From Streptomyces omiyaensis (GTDB lineage: Bacteria; Actinomycetota; Actinomycetes; Streptomycetales; Streptomycetaceae), in NCBI RefSeq assembly GCF_014650895.1, contig NZ_BMVV01000003.1:186001-250000 (forward strand): a stretch of DNA of 64,000 nt, given 5' to 3'. Below the pieces are notes generated by a model. That model searched no databases. It saw only the letters and a list, made by a program, of their open reading frames with translations, and had not been told where the DNA came from. The translations under genes were made by a program, and so were the position numbers. This document shows, piece by piece, positions 46,985-55,817 of the stretch; within the stretch, counting starts at the first letter, position 1, and each line of letters starts with the position of its first letter.

Positions 46985-49744
46985 ATGGACCCGATACACC
47001 GGGGGCCGGACGAGTCCGGTCACGACACCGCGGCCGAGGACGCCCGCCCCGCACAGCCCGCCGCCCTGCCCGAGCGCGCCGCCGCGACGCCCGCCCGCGC
47101 CCGCGTCACCCGGATCGTCTCCGGAGAGCTGCTGCTGACCGTCAACCCCGTCGACGGCAGTGAGATCGAGCCCTGCCCACCCGGCGAGGAACCCCCGGCG
47201 GTCCGCCGCCGCACCGCCGAGGAACGCGCCGGGGCCACCGCCGCCTCGACGCCCGTGCCCCCCGGCCCCGCCGCCCCCGAGCTGCCCCTCCTGGAACGCG
47301 ACGAGCAGCGCGCCCGGCTCACCGAGACCCTGACCCGCGGCCGCTGCGCCCGCCTCACCGGCCCCGACGGCTCCGGCCGCACCGCCCTCCTCGACGCCGT
47401 CGCCGACGACTGCGCCTCCCTCGCCCCCGACGGCGTCGTCCGCCTCTCCGGCCACCACCGCACCACCGGCGAGCTCCTCCACGAGCTGCGCGCCGCGGTC
47501 CTGCACACCCCCCGCCACCGGCCCGGCCCCGAGGCCCTCCGCACCGACCTCGCCTCCATCGGGGCCGTCGTCGTCGTCGACGACCTGGAGTTCGGCGGCG
47601 CCGCCCTCGACGAACTCCTCGCCGCCGCCCCCGAGTGCGCCTTCCTCCTCGCCGCCGCCCCCGGCGTCCCCGCCCCCTCGGCCGAGGCCCCGATCGAGGA
47701 GGTGGCCCTCCCCGGCCTCGGCCGCGCCGCCTCCCTCGCCCTCCTGGAGGCCGCCGTCGGACGCCGCCTCACCGAGGAGGAGGCCAACTGGGCCGGCGAC
47801 CTCTGGTTCGAGTCCGAGGGCCTGCCGCTCCGCTTCGTCCAGGCCGGCGCCCTGCTCCGGCAGCGCGACCGGCTGCGCGTCACCCCCGCCGAGTTCGACG
47901 CCTTCGGCGCCCTGGAGGAGGCCTTCGGCCCGTCCGGTACGGGACCCGGGAGCGGCTCGGGCGCTGCCGGGCCCGCCGTCGACCCGTACGAGGACCCCGA
48001 CGTCGAGCTCCACGAGGTCCCGCTGCCCAGCCTCGGCGAGGGCGCCGCGCCCGCCGCGCTGCTCGCCTCCCGGCTCAGCCGCGCCGCCCAGACCACCCTC
48101 CGCTTCGCCGTCGCCCTCGGCGGCGAGGTCCCGCACCACGCCCACCTCCCCGCGCTCGTCGGCGACACCCACGCCGACGCCGCCCTCGGCGAGCTCCGCG
48201 CCTGCGGGCTCCTCACCTCCGCCGGCACCCGCCACCGGCTCGCCGGCGGCGTCCTCACCCAGCTCCTCGCCCACGGCTACGGCCACGACGCCGCCGACCG
48301 CGTCCACGCCGCGGCCCAGCACTACGCCTGGTGGGCCGGGCACCCCTCGGTCGGCCCCGAGCGGGCCGCCGCCGAGTCCGACGCCCTGCTCGCCGCCCTC
48401 GGCGCCCTCGTCGGCGCGGAGAGCGGCGGGGACCGCACCGGGGCGGACGCCGGACCGCACGGCGGCCCGGCCGGGGGAGCGCACGGCGGCACGACCGCGG
48501 GCGCGGCCGGCGGCGAGCACGCCGGAGAGAGCGGGGCCGGTCCCCGGGAGACCGCCGTCGCCCTCGCCCGGGCCGCCGCCCCCGCCTTCGCCGCGGGCCT
48601 CCACTGGGGAGCCTGGGAGCGCGCCCTGCGCTCCGGCCAGGAGGCCGCCCGGCTCGCCGGGGACGTCGCCGAGGAGGCGTACTTCCACCACGAGCTCGGC
48701 GTCCTCGCCATCTGCGCCGGGAACCTCGCCCGCGCCCGCGCCGAACTGGAGGCCTCCATCGGCCTGCGCGGCGCCCTCGCCGACAAGCGCGGCACGGTCG
48801 CCGGCCGCCGGGCCCTCGCCCTCGTCGCCGACCTCGGCCGCGACCAGGAGTCCGAGCGGACCCCGCCGCCGGCCCGCGCCGACTCCCCGCCGCGCGGCCT
48901 GCCCGCCCTCCGGGCCGCCGCCCCGGCCCCCGCCGAGCCGCCCACCGCACTGCTGCCGCCGGTCACCGCGACCCGCCCGGCCGCCCTCGCGCCGCCCGGC
49001 TTCCCGTCCTTCCCGGACTTCGACGAGCGGGCCCCCGCGCCCGTCACCCGCGCCGACCCCGCCCCGGCGGACGGCCCGCGCAAGGGCCTCGCGGCCGGCA
49101 TCCTCGCCGGCACCCGCCGCAACCTCGCCGCCGTCGGCGCCGGGGCGCTCCTCGTCGCCGTCCTCGGCACCGTCGTCACCCTCGGCGCCACCTCCGGCAC
49201 CGACGACGCGCCCGCCTCCGGCACCGTCTCCACCGACAGCACCGCCGACCAGGGCGGCGCCGACGAGCCCGGCACCGACGACGGGGCGCCCGCCGACGGC
49301 GAGCCCGGCGGCGACCCGACCGGGACCGGCGCCCCGGCCTCCTCCGGCACGCCCGGGCCGACCACCTCCGGAGCCACCCCGTCGTCCTCCGCCGCGGACC
49401 CGACGGCGACGGGCTCTCCGTCGGCCACCGCCTCCGGCGAGCCCGACCCGTCGGAGACGAGCGCTCCGGGGACCACCGGCGCGCCGACGACGACCCCGGG
49501 CCGCCCGGCGAACACGCGGCCGGTGCCGACCCGGACCACGACGAGGCCGCCGACGTCCCCGACGACCACGTCCGGGCCCCCGACGGCGGAGCCGTCCGAG
49601 ACGGCGCCCCCGACCACCCCGCCCGCCTCCACGACGGCCCCCACGCCGGGGGAGACGCCCACCAGCGAGGCCCCGGGCTCCAGCAGCGCCTCCGCCCCGC
49701 TCGACGGCGCCCCCAGCGCCTCCGAGAGCCCCACGGTGAGCTGA
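46985..49744 (+). CDS. large membrane-anchored STAND-like ATPase with Ser/Thr/Pro-rich extracellular tail
   Basis: A 919-residue protein. After a disordered N-terminus comes a P-loop NTPase domain (Walker A GPDGSGRTALLD at about 124-135, Walker B VVVVDDLEF at about 194), then a winged-helix-like and helical-repeat region to about 630. This resembles LuxR/AfsR-type STAND regulators, but there is no DNA-binding domain. A TM helix (LAAVGAGALLVAVLGTVVTLGA, about 710-732) leads to an outside tail of about 190 residues of almost only S, T, P, G, A, E and D. So ATP-driven signalling inside appears tied to a cell-surface stalk. The ATG at 46985 is preferred over the TTG at 46970. Role unknown. Confidence 0.75.
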   Translation: MDPIHRGPDESGHDTAAEDARPAQPAALPERAAATPARARVTRIVSGELLLTVNPVDGSEIEPCPPGEEPPAVRRRTAEERAGATAASTPVPPGPAAPELPLLERDEQRARLTETLTRGRCARLTGPDGSGRTALLDAVADDCASLAPDGVVRLSGHHRTTGELLHELRAAVLHTPRHRPGPEALRTDLASIGAVVVVDDLEFGGAALDELLAAAPECAFLLAAAPGVPAPSAEAPIEEVALPGLGRAASLALLEAAVGRRLTEEEANWAGDLWFESEGLPLRFVQAGALLRQRDRLRVTPAEFDAFGALEEAFGPSGTGPGSGSGAAGPAVDPYEDPDVELHEVPLPSLGEGAAPAALLASRLSRAAQTTLRFAVALGGEVPHHAHLPALVGDTHADAALGELRACGLLTSAGTRHRLAGGVLTQLLAHGYGHDAADRVHAAAQHYAWWAGHPSVGPERAAAESDALLAALGALVGAESGGDRTGADAGPHGGPAGGAHGGTTAGAAGGEHAGESGAGPRETAVALARAAAPAFAAGLHWGAWERALRSGQEAARLAGDVAEEAYFHHELGVLAICAGNLARARAELEASIGLRGALADKRGTVAGRRALALVADLGRDQESERTPPPARADSPPRGLPALRAAAPAPAEPPTALLPPVTATRPAALAPPGFPSFPDFDERAPAPVTRADPAPADGPRKGLAAGILAGTRRNLAAVGAGALLVAVLGTVVTLGATSGTDDAPASGTVSTDSTADQGGADEPGTDDGAPADGEPGGDPTGTGAPASSGTPGPTTSGATPSSSAADPTATGSPSATASGEPDPSETSAPGTTGAPTTTPGRPANTRPVPTRTTTRPPTSPTTTSGPPTAEPSETAPPTTPPASTTAPTPGETPTSEAPGSSSASAPLDGAPSASESPTVS

Positions 49745-49756
49745 GCACGCGGAAGA

Positions 49757-49801
49757 AAGGGGACGGCCCCGGACGCTCTGCGCGCCCGGGGCCGTCCCCT
49801 T
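49757..49801. terminator. bidirectional terminator between the STAND gene and nucS
   Basis: AAGGGGACGGCCCCGG (49757-49772) pairs perfectly over 16 bp with its complement at 49786-49801, between convergent genes. Confidence 0.85.
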
Positions 49802-49812
49802 CGCCGTCGGTC

Positions 49813-50484
49813 CTAGAAGAGCCGCAGCTTGTCGTCCTCGATGCCGCGCAGGGCGTCGTAGTCGAGCACCACGCAGCCGATCCCGCGGTCCGTCGCGAGG
49901 ACCCGCGCCTGCGGCTTGATCTCCTGGGCCGCGAAGATGCCCTTCACCGGGGCGAGGAGCGGGTCGCGGTTGAGCAGCTCCAGGTAGCGGGTCAGCTGCT
50001 CGACGCCGTCGATCTCGCCGCGCCGCTTGATCTCGACGGCGACCGTGGCGCCGTCGGAGTCGCGGCAGAGGATGTCGACGGGGCCGATGGCCGTCGGGTA
50101 CTCGCGGCGGACCAGCGTCCAGCCCTCGCCCAGCGTCTCGATGCGGTCGGCGAGCAGCTCCTGGAGGTGGGCCTCCACGCCGTCCTTGATGAGGCCCGGG
50201 TCCACACCCAGTTCGTGGGACGAGTCGTGGAGGATCTCCTCCATCGTGATGATCAGTTTCTCGCCCGCTTTGTTGACGACGGTCCAGACGCCCGCCTCGC
50301 CGTCGGCACCTTCCTTCAGGGTGCACGGCGGCGACATCCAGTTGAGCGGTTTGTACGCCCGGTCGTCGGCGTGGATCGAGACGCTTCCGTCTGCCTTGAT
50401 CAGGATCAGACGGGGTGCGGAGGGCAGATGGGCCGTGAGCCGGCCCGCGTAGTCCACGGAGCAACGGGCAATGACGAGACGCAT
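49813..50484 (-). CDS. nucS: mismatch-specific endonuclease NucS/EndoMS
   Basis: A 223-residue nuclease that cuts both strands at G/T, G/G and T/T mispairs. It is the MutS/MutL-independent mismatch repair of actinobacteria. The N-terminal DNA-binding part ([26 protein letters not shown]) precedes a RecB-like nuclease core with GPVDILCRD and VAVEIKRRG, the D...ExK metal site (about 138-158). The extreme C-terminus DDKLRLF is the sliding-clamp-binding motif type. The ATG at 50484 follows TAGCGT by 8 nt (leaderless). The upstream in-frame TTG (50493) is not needed. Confidence 0.95.
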   Translation of the reverse strand: MRLVIARCSVDYAGRLTAHLPSAPRLILIKADGSVSIHADDRAYKPLNWMSPPCTLKEGADGEAGVWTVVNKAGEKLIITMEEILHDSSHELGVDPGLIKDGVEAHLQELLADRIETLGEGWTLVRREYPTAIGPVDILCRDSDGATVAVEIKRRGEIDGVEQLTRYLELLNRDPLLAPVKGIFAAQEIKPQARVLATDRGIGCVVLDYDALRGIEDDKLRLF

Positions 50485-50492
50485 GGTCGGCA

Positions 50493-50498
50493 ACGCTA
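50493..50498 (-). promoter_or_regulatory. leaderless-type -10 box for nucS
   Basis: TAGCGT on the minus strand, 8 nt before the ATG. CGTTGCCGACCATG is identical to the sequence at the SEDS gene start (5107-5094). Confidence 0.45.
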
Positions 50499-50711
50499 CA
50501 AGAGGAGCGCCCTTCTACGCGATTCGGGCACCGGCGTGAGCCGAACACCCGTCGGTTATCGGCCTGTTGTGTGCCCAATCGCCTGGTGCGGGCCGGACCG
50601 CGCGCTTACCGTGGAAGCTGGAGGTCGTCGTCCGTGCACGCTGCGTGGCGTACGTCGGCCCTCGTCCCTGCCCGCACAGACCCCGTCCGCGGGGTCGCGA
50701 GAGGAGAACCC

Positions 50712-51104
50712 ATGTCGCTCGACGTCTCACCGGCACTGTTGGAACAGGCCGAGCGAGGCGAGGTCGACGAAGCCGCCTTCGTCGACTGCGTCCGGACCTC
50801 CCTGCCCTTCGCGTGGGAGATGATCAGTTCTCTGGTGGCCCAGCTGGAGGTCGAAGGCGGAGAGTTCGCCGACAACCAGACGCCCCCGCCGAACGAGCAG
50901 GCACGCGGTCAGCTGCTGCGCGCGCTGGCGAGCGACGCGATCCGCGGTGCGCTCCAGCGCCACTTCGGAGTGCGTCTCGCCTTCCAGAACTGCCACCGGG
51001 TGGCGGTCTTCCCGCTGGACCCGGCGGTGGACGAGCGCCTCGCCCGCTTCACCTCGATCCGGGGCCAGCTGCTCAACCAGTCGCCGGAACTCCGCGACTG
51101 CTGA
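50712..51104 (+). CDS. SCO5389-family conserved protein
   Basis: A 130-residue soluble protein starting MSLDVSPALLEQAERGEVDE. It is mostly helical, with FVDCVRTSLPFAWEMISSLVAQLE and HFGVRLAFQNCHRVAVFPL as conserved blocks. It belongs, by recall, to an actinomycete family named after the S. coelicolor member, with unknown function. The ATG at 50712 has GAGGAG upstream. It is divergent from nucS and convergent with the LLM oxidoreductase. No motif indicates an activity. Confidence 0.75.
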   Translation: MSLDVSPALLEQAERGEVDEAAFVDCVRTSLPFAWEMISSLVAQLEVEGGEFADNQTPPPNEQARGQLLRALASDAIRGALQRHFGVRLAFQNCHRVAVFPLDPAVDERLARFTSIRGQLLNQSPELRDC

Positions 51105-51143
51105 GGCCCGGCCGTCGTCACCGGGATCCGTCGGGTACCGATG

Positions 51144-51219
51144 GCCGCCGCTCCGCGTCGCGGGAGCCGCTGCCGGTGCGTGTCGACGCGCACCGACAGC
51201 GGGGACGCGGAGCGGCGGC
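51144..51219. terminator. large stem-loop between convergent genes
   Basis: GCCGCCGCTCCGCGTC (51144-51159) pairs perfectly with its complement at 51204-51219. The loop holds a second hairpin (GGTGCG...CGCACC). It separates the SCO5389-family gene and the LLM gene. Confidence 0.75.
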
Positions 51220-51231
51220 GGCCCCCGCCCC

Positions 51232-52266
51232 TCAGACCAGCCGGGGAAGGACCTCGGCGCCGAGCCGCCGCAGGTTCTCCTCGGTGCCGGCGAGATCCCC
51301 GGAGCCCTCGGCGAGCAGGGCGAAGCGGGTGATGCCGGTGCGCTCGGCGGTCGCCGCCAGCCGGTCCGCCGCCAGCTCCGGGGTGCCGACCGGGTGCAGG
51401 GAGCAGAGCAGCTCGGTGTACGCCACCGGGTCCCGCATCGCCCGGTGCCGGCCGTCCACCGTCACATGCGCGTCCAGCCCCTGCTTCAGCCAGCCCGGCA
51501 TCGCCTTCACCAGGGTCTCCGCCGCCTCGGGGGTGCGGTCCGCGAGCTGCACCACGCCCGCGGAGACGTGCCCGGAGCCGATCCGCGCGACCTCGTCGGG
51601 ATCCCGTCCGGCCTCCCGCGCCCAGCGGGCCCAGGCCGCGACCGCCTCCGCCTTCTCCTCGTCGCCGCAGTGCATGCCGAGGAGCATCGGCAGGCCGCGC
51701 CCGGCCGCCAGCCGCACGCTCTTCGGCGAGGTGCACGCCACGATCACCTCCGGCGAGGGCTCGCCGCCGATCAGCTCGCCGGCCCGCGGCACCACCGGCA
51801 CCTCGCGGAAGGAGAAGCGCTCGCCCGCGGCACCGACCCGGGGCTCGGAGAGCCAGCGCAGCAGCAGGTCCAGCGCCTCCGGGAAGCCGTGCTCGTACGC
51901 GTCGAGACCGGCGCCGAAGACCTCCAGGTCCACCCAGGGACCGCCACGCCCCACCCCGAGGGTGAATCTGCCGCCCGAGGCGACGTGCAGCAGCGCCGCC
52001 TGCTCGCCGAGGGCGACCGGGTGGACGCTCGGCAGCACGCTCACCGCCGTCCCCACCCGCAGCCGCCGGGTGCGGCCGAGCAGCAGTGCCGCGAGCGTCA
52101 CCGCCGACGGACACACGCCGTACGGCACGAAATGGTGCTCGGCCAGCCAGACCGAGTCCAGGCCCGCCTCCTCGGCGACCTCGGCGGTCCGCACCGCCCG
52201 GTGCAGCGCCTCTCCCTGCCCCTGGCCCGGAAACTGGGCCGCGAGCACGAACGTTCCTACGCGCAT
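51232..52266 (-). CDS. LLM-class flavin-dependent oxidoreductase
   Basis: A 344-residue luciferase-like monooxygenase. It begins MRVGTFVLAAQFPGQG. Family features: AEEAGLDSVWLAEHHFVPYG, LLGRTRRLRVGTAVSVLPSVHPVALGEQAALLHVASGGRFTLGVGRG (FMN/F420-binding barrel strands) and a C-terminal GTPELAADRLAATAERTG. It uses FMN or F420 on an unknown substrate. The ATG at 52266 has GGAGG and AAGG upstream. Upstream residues to 52407 are not family-like. A CACGTG-centred dyad (52326-52337) lies in the divergent promoter region. Confidence 0.88.
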   Translation of the reverse strand: MRVGTFVLAAQFPGQGQGEALHRAVRTAEVAEEAGLDSVWLAEHHFVPYGVCPSAVTLAALLLGRTRRLRVGTAVSVLPSVHPVALGEQAALLHVASGGRFTLGVGRGGPWVDLEVFGAGLDAYEHGFPEALDLLLRWLSEPRVGAAGERFSFREVPVVPRAGELIGGEPSPEVIVACTSPKSVRLAAGRGLPMLLGMHCGDEEKAEAVAAWARWAREAGRDPDEVARIGSGHVSAGVVQLADRTPEAAETLVKAMPGWLKQGLDAHVTVDGRHRAMRDPVAYTELLCSLHPVGTPELAADRLAATAERTGITRFALLAEGSGDLAGTEENLRRLGAEVLPRLV

Positions 52267-52465
52267 CGCCTTCTGCCTCCTCGCGACCGACGCGTCCATT
52301 CCCCCTCGTACCGGCAACAACGTCTGACACGTGCCAAAGGCAACGGGCGAACATGAAGTTCTTGCGATTTTCGGTCCGGGCGTCCTGATCGGGGCCCCGG
52401 CCACCACGTCGCGGCCCGTACGCTGGAGGGAACGGTCCGTATTCCCCGACCCCGTGAGGTGTGCT

Positions 52466-52792
52466 GTGTCCCCGCGTCACCACCGCTCCCGCCGCGGCGC
52501 AAAGCCCGACGCGCAGGAGGAGCGCGACGACCGGTACGGCGGCTCGCAGCGCACCGAGAGCTGGCAGGGCGAGGAGTGGTACGTCCGCCTCGTCGCCGGC
52601 GCCAGCTCGCCGGGCAAGCGGTACCGCTGCCCCGGCTGCGACCAGGAGATCCCGGCCGGCGCCCCGCACGTCGTCGCCTGGCCCGAGTACGGCGGCGTCG
52701 ACGACCGCCGCCACTGGCACAAGGCCTGCTGGAACGCGAAGGACCGCCGCACCTCCAGGGTGCAGCGGTCCCGCAACGCGCCGAAGTACTGA
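52466..52792 (+). CDS. small Cys/His (zinc-ribbon-like) conserved protein
   Basis: A 108-residue basic protein. A polar N-terminus (PRHHRSRRGAKPDAQEE) is followed by a compact domain with WYVRLVAGASSPGKRYRCPGCDQEI and DDRRHWHKACW. CxxC plus His-x-His and Cys could bind one zinc ion. Actinomycete homologues are often labelled ATP/GTP-binding protein, but no P-loop is visible here. It starts GTG at 52466 with GAGG 7 nt upstream. It ends 19 nt before the convergent ABC permease stop. Confidence 0.7.
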   Translation: MSPRHHRSRRGAKPDAQEERDDRYGGSQRTESWQGEEWYVRLVAGASSPGKRYRCPGCDQEIPAGAPHVVAWPEYGGVDDRRHWHKACWNAKDRRTSRVQRSRNAPKY

Positions 52793-52811
52793 GGTACCGG
52801 GGGCCGTCGGC

Positions 52812-53648
52812 TCAGACGTCCCGGCTGTTCAGCAGCGCGTACGCGCCGCCCAGGGCCACCGCGGCGATCCCCGTGAGGATGAAGAGGGCCTCCCAGCCCG
52901 CCGGACCGCCCTCACCGAACGGCGGCTGCGCGCTGTACAGCGCGATCATCTGCGAAGGCACCGAGTAGGTGAAGAGGACCTCCTGGAGCCCCTTCAGCGC
53001 CGGCGCGAACATGAACAGCGCGGCCACCAGCGGCAGCAGCAGCACGCCGATCATCACCGTGATCGCGCCGGCCGAGTGGCGCACCAGCGCCCCGACCGCC
53101 ATCGACAGCAGGCCCAGCACCGCCATGAAGCCGGCCGCGCCGACCGTGGCCCGCGCCCACTCCGCGCCCGTCGGCTCCGCCGCGTCCACCATCGCCACCT
53201 GCGCGGTCGCCACCACGAAGGCGACCACCAGCGTCACCGTGAAGACCAGCAGGAAGAAGACGATCGCCTTCGCCGTCAGCACCCGCGACCGGCTCGGGCA
53301 CGCCGTCAGCGTGGTCCGGATCATCCCGGTGCCGTACTCGGACGAGATCGTCAGCACGCCCAGCGTGATCACGCAGATCGAGGCCGGCAGCATCCCGAAG
53401 AAGCCCAGCGGCAGCGCCGACTCCTCGCTCATGCCCCCGCCCTCGCCGGCGGCGATCGCGGCCACGCTCAGACCGATCCCCAGCATCAGCAGGATCATCG
53501 TCCCCAGCGTCCACATCGTCGCCCGCACCGAGCGGATCTTCGTCCACTCGGAGGCGAGCGCGTCGCCGAGGTGCGCCCGGCGGACCGGGATGGGGGAGAC
53601 GTAGCCGTACGGCGGGGGAGGCACCGGGGTCGGCGTCGGGGCGGTCAT
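52812..53648 (-). CDS. ABC-2 type transporter permease (module 1)
   Basis: A 278-residue membrane protein. After a Pro-rich cytoplasmic N-terminus (PTPTPVPPPPYGYVSP) it has six TM helices typical of ABC-2 exporters, with EWTKIRSVRATMWTLGTM, ISSEYGTGMIRTTLTACPSR and a final helix ending LLNSRDV. The ATG at 53648 overlaps the ATPase stop by ATGA. The permease of module 2 (55035-55814) is a paralogue with the same EWTKIR and EYxxGMIRT signatures. Cargo unknown. Confidence 0.9.
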   Translation of the reverse strand: MTAPTPTPVPPPPYGYVSPIPVRRAHLGDALASEWTKIRSVRATMWTLGTMILLMLGIGLSVAAIAAGEGGGMSEESALPLGFFGMLPASICVITLGVLTISSEYGTGMIRTTLTACPSRSRVLTAKAIVFFLLVFTVTLVVAFVVATAQVAMVDAAEPTGAEWARATVGAAGFMAVLGLLSMAVGALVRHSAGAITVMIGVLLLPLVAALFMFAPALKGLQEVLFTYSVPSQMIALYSAQPPFGEGGPAGWEALFILTGIAAVALGGAYALLNSRDV

Positions 53649-54817
53649 CGGGCGTCCTCGGTGGTGTCGCTCGGCTTCTGGATGCTCGGCCGAGGGGGAC
53701 TCGGCTGCGGCGCGGCCGCGGGAGGCTGCGGGGCGGGGGCGGGAGGCTGCGGGGCGGCGTACGGGTTCTCGCCGGGCGGCGGCGGGGCGTACCAGCCCTG
53801 CTGCGGCACGTCCGCCGGCAGCGGCGGCTGCGGCTGCGGCGGGAGCCCGTACCCCGGTTGGCCGGGTTGCGGCGGGGCCTGGAGGTGGGCCAGCTTGTCG
53901 TCGGTCGAGCGGTAGTCCACCGCGCCCTGGGTGAGGCGCATGTACGCCTCCTCCAGGGAGGCCTGGTGCGGGGAGAGCTCCCAGAGCCGCACGTCCGCCC
54001 CGTGCGCCAGGTCGCTGATCCTCGGCAGCGGCAGACCGGTGACGCGCAGCGCCCCGTCCGGCTCGGGGAGGACCTGGCCGCCGGCCTCGACCAGCACGCC
54101 CGACAGCTTGTCGCGCTGCGCGGCCTCGCCCTCCGGCGTGCGGACCCGGGCGAAGTCCGCCGAGTTCGCCGAGATGAACTGCTTCACCGGCATGTCGGAG
54201 AGCAGCTGCCCCCGGCCGATCACGATGAGGTGGTCCGCCGTCAGCGCCATCTCGCTCATGAGGTGGCTGGAGACGAAGACCGTGCGGCCCTCGGAGGCCA
54301 GCTTCTTCATCAGGTTGCGCACCCAGAGGATGCCCTCCGGGTCCAGGCCGTTGACCGGCTCGTCGAAGAGCAGCACCTGCGGGTCGCCGAGGAGCGCCGC
54401 CGCGATGCCGAGCCGCTGGCCCATGCCGAGCGAGAAGCCCTTCGAGCGCCGCCGCGCCACGTCCTGGAGTCCCACCACGCCCAGCACCTCGTCCACCCGG
54501 CGGGCCGGGATGCCGGCCAGCTGGGCCAGCGAGAGGAGGTGGTTGCGGGCGCTGCGGCCGCCGTGCACGGCCTTGGCGTCCAGGAGGGCGCCGACCTGTC
54601 GGGGCGCGTTCGGCAGCTGCCGGAACGGGTGGCCGCCGATCGTCACCCGGCCGGCCGTCGGCTGGTCCAGGCCCAGGATCATGCGCATGGTGGTCGACTT
54701 GCCGGAGCCGTTCGGGCCCAGGAAGCCGGTGACGACACCCGGCCTCACCTGGAAGGAAAGGTTGTACACGGCCGTCTTCGCGCCGTAGCGCTTGGTCAGG
54801 CCGACTGCCTCGATCAT
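53645..54817 (-). CDS. ABC transporter ATP-binding protein with Pro/Gln-rich tail (module 1)
   Basis: 390 residues. Walker A GPNGSGKSTT (about 35-44), Q-loop region, ABC signature SLGMGQRLG in place of LSGGQ, Walker B VLLFDEPVNGLDPEG and switch His in VFVSSHLM. The nucleotide-binding domain ends near 300. A further 80 residues are Pro/Gln/Ala-rich (QPGYGLPPQPQPPLPA and similar), unusual for an ABC ATPase and probably disordered. The ATG at 54817 has GGAG very close. It is clearly related to the module-2 ATPase. Confidence 0.92.
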   Translation of the reverse strand: MIEAVGLTKRYGAKTAVYNLSFQVRPGVVTGFLGPNGSGKSTTMRMILGLDQPTAGRVTIGGHPFRQLPNAPRQVGALLDAKAVHGGRSARNHLLSLAQLAGIPARRVDEVLGVVGLQDVARRRSKGFSLGMGQRLGIAAALLGDPQVLLFDEPVNGLDPEGILWVRNLMKKLASEGRTVFVSSHLMSEMALTADHLIVIGRGQLLSDMPVKQFISANSADFARVRTPEGEAAQRDKLSGVLVEAGGQVLPEPDGALRVTGLPLPRISDLAHGADVRLWELSPHQASLEEAYMRLTQGAVDYRSTDDKLAHLQAPPQPGQPGYGLPPQPQPPLPADVPQQGWYAPPPPGENPYAAPQPPAPAPQPPAAAPQPSPPRPSIQKPSDTTEDAR

Positions 54818-54968
54818 TCTCCAGCCCCATCGACAGGTCGGTGGTGTGCGATCGGGGCATGGCGGCGCCTGGCCGAAAGGCCCCCGTACGAGTCAGGAGC
54901 TTATCCAGCCGTTGACGGTTCCCGCTCGGGCGAAGCGAGACCGAAGCGAAACCTCCGGGGAAAATCCG

Positions 54969-55006
54969 GGACGCCCCGGACCCCGCTTCAGGGGCCCGGG
55001 GCGTCC
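54969..55006 (-). terminator. terminator of ABC module 2
   Basis: GGACGCCCCGGACCCC (54969-54984) and GGGGCCCGGGGCGTCC (54991-55006) pair over 16 positions with one mismatch and a 6-nt loop, just after the permease stop. Confidence 0.7.
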
Positions 55007-55034
55007 GGGGCGTCCGGGGAGGCCGGACGGGGGC

Positions 55035-55814
55035 TCAGGCGTCGCGCCGCTTCAGCACCAGGTAGCCGCCGAGCAGCGAGGCCGCCACCCACACCAGCAT
55101 GATCGCGAGCCCGCCCCAGGGCCCGTAGGGCGCCTTCTCCGAGCCCAGCGCGTCCGGCACCACCTGCATGATCTTGGAGCCGGCCTGGTCGGGGAAGTAC
55201 TTGGCGACCTCCTTCGCCTTCGGCACCGCCGACAGGATCTGCGAGATCAGGAAGAAGAACGGCACCAGGATGCCGAGCGACAGCATCGAGGAGCGGAGCA
55301 TCGCCGCCACGCCCATCGAGAAGACCGCGATCAGCCCCATGTAGATCCCGCCGCCGACCACCGCCCGCAGCACGTTGTCCGCGCCGATCGTGGTCCGGTG
55401 CTCGCCGAGCAGCGCCTGCCCGAGGAAGAAGGACAGGAAGCTCGTCACCAGGCCGACCAGCAGGGCCAGCGCCCCCGCCACCGCGATCTTGGAGAAGAGG
55501 AAGGTGGCCCGCTGGGGGACGGCGGCGAGCGAGGTGCGGATCATGCCCGAGGAGTACTCGGTCCCCACCACGAGCACGCCGAAGACCACCATCGCCAGCT
55601 GCCCCAGCACCATCCCGGAGAAGCTGACGAAGGTCGGGTCGAAGGTCGCCCGCTCCAGGTCGGAGAGGTCGTCGAAGCTCGACTTCAGCAGTGCCGAGAG
55701 CGCGGCGCCCATCGCCACCGTGACGATCACCGCGCTCGCCAGGGTCCAGACCGTCGACGAGACCGTCCGGATCTTGGTCCACTCGGACTGGAGGACCGCC
55801 GGTACCGCTGCCAT
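55035..55814 (-). CDS. ABC-2 type transporter permease (module 2)
   Basis: A 259-residue protein with six TM helices. It starts MAAVPAVLQSEWTKIRTVSS. VVGTEYSSGMIRTSLAAVPQR is the ABC-2 hallmark shared with module 1, and the C-terminus reads LLGGYLVLKRRDA. It starts 4 nt after the ATPase stop, so the two are one operon. A strong terminator follows. Confidence 0.9.
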   Translation of the reverse strand: MAAVPAVLQSEWTKIRTVSSTVWTLASAVIVTVAMGAALSALLKSSFDDLSDLERATFDPTFVSFSGMVLGQLAMVVFGVLVVGTEYSSGMIRTSLAAVPQRATFLFSKIAVAGALALLVGLVTSFLSFFLGQALLGEHRTTIGADNVLRAVVGGGIYMGLIAVFSMGVAAMLRSSMLSLGILVPFFFLISQILSAVPKAKEVAKYFPDQAGSKIMQVVPDALGSEKAPYGPWGGLAIMLVWVAASLLGGYLVLKRRDA

Positions 55815-55817
55815 CTC

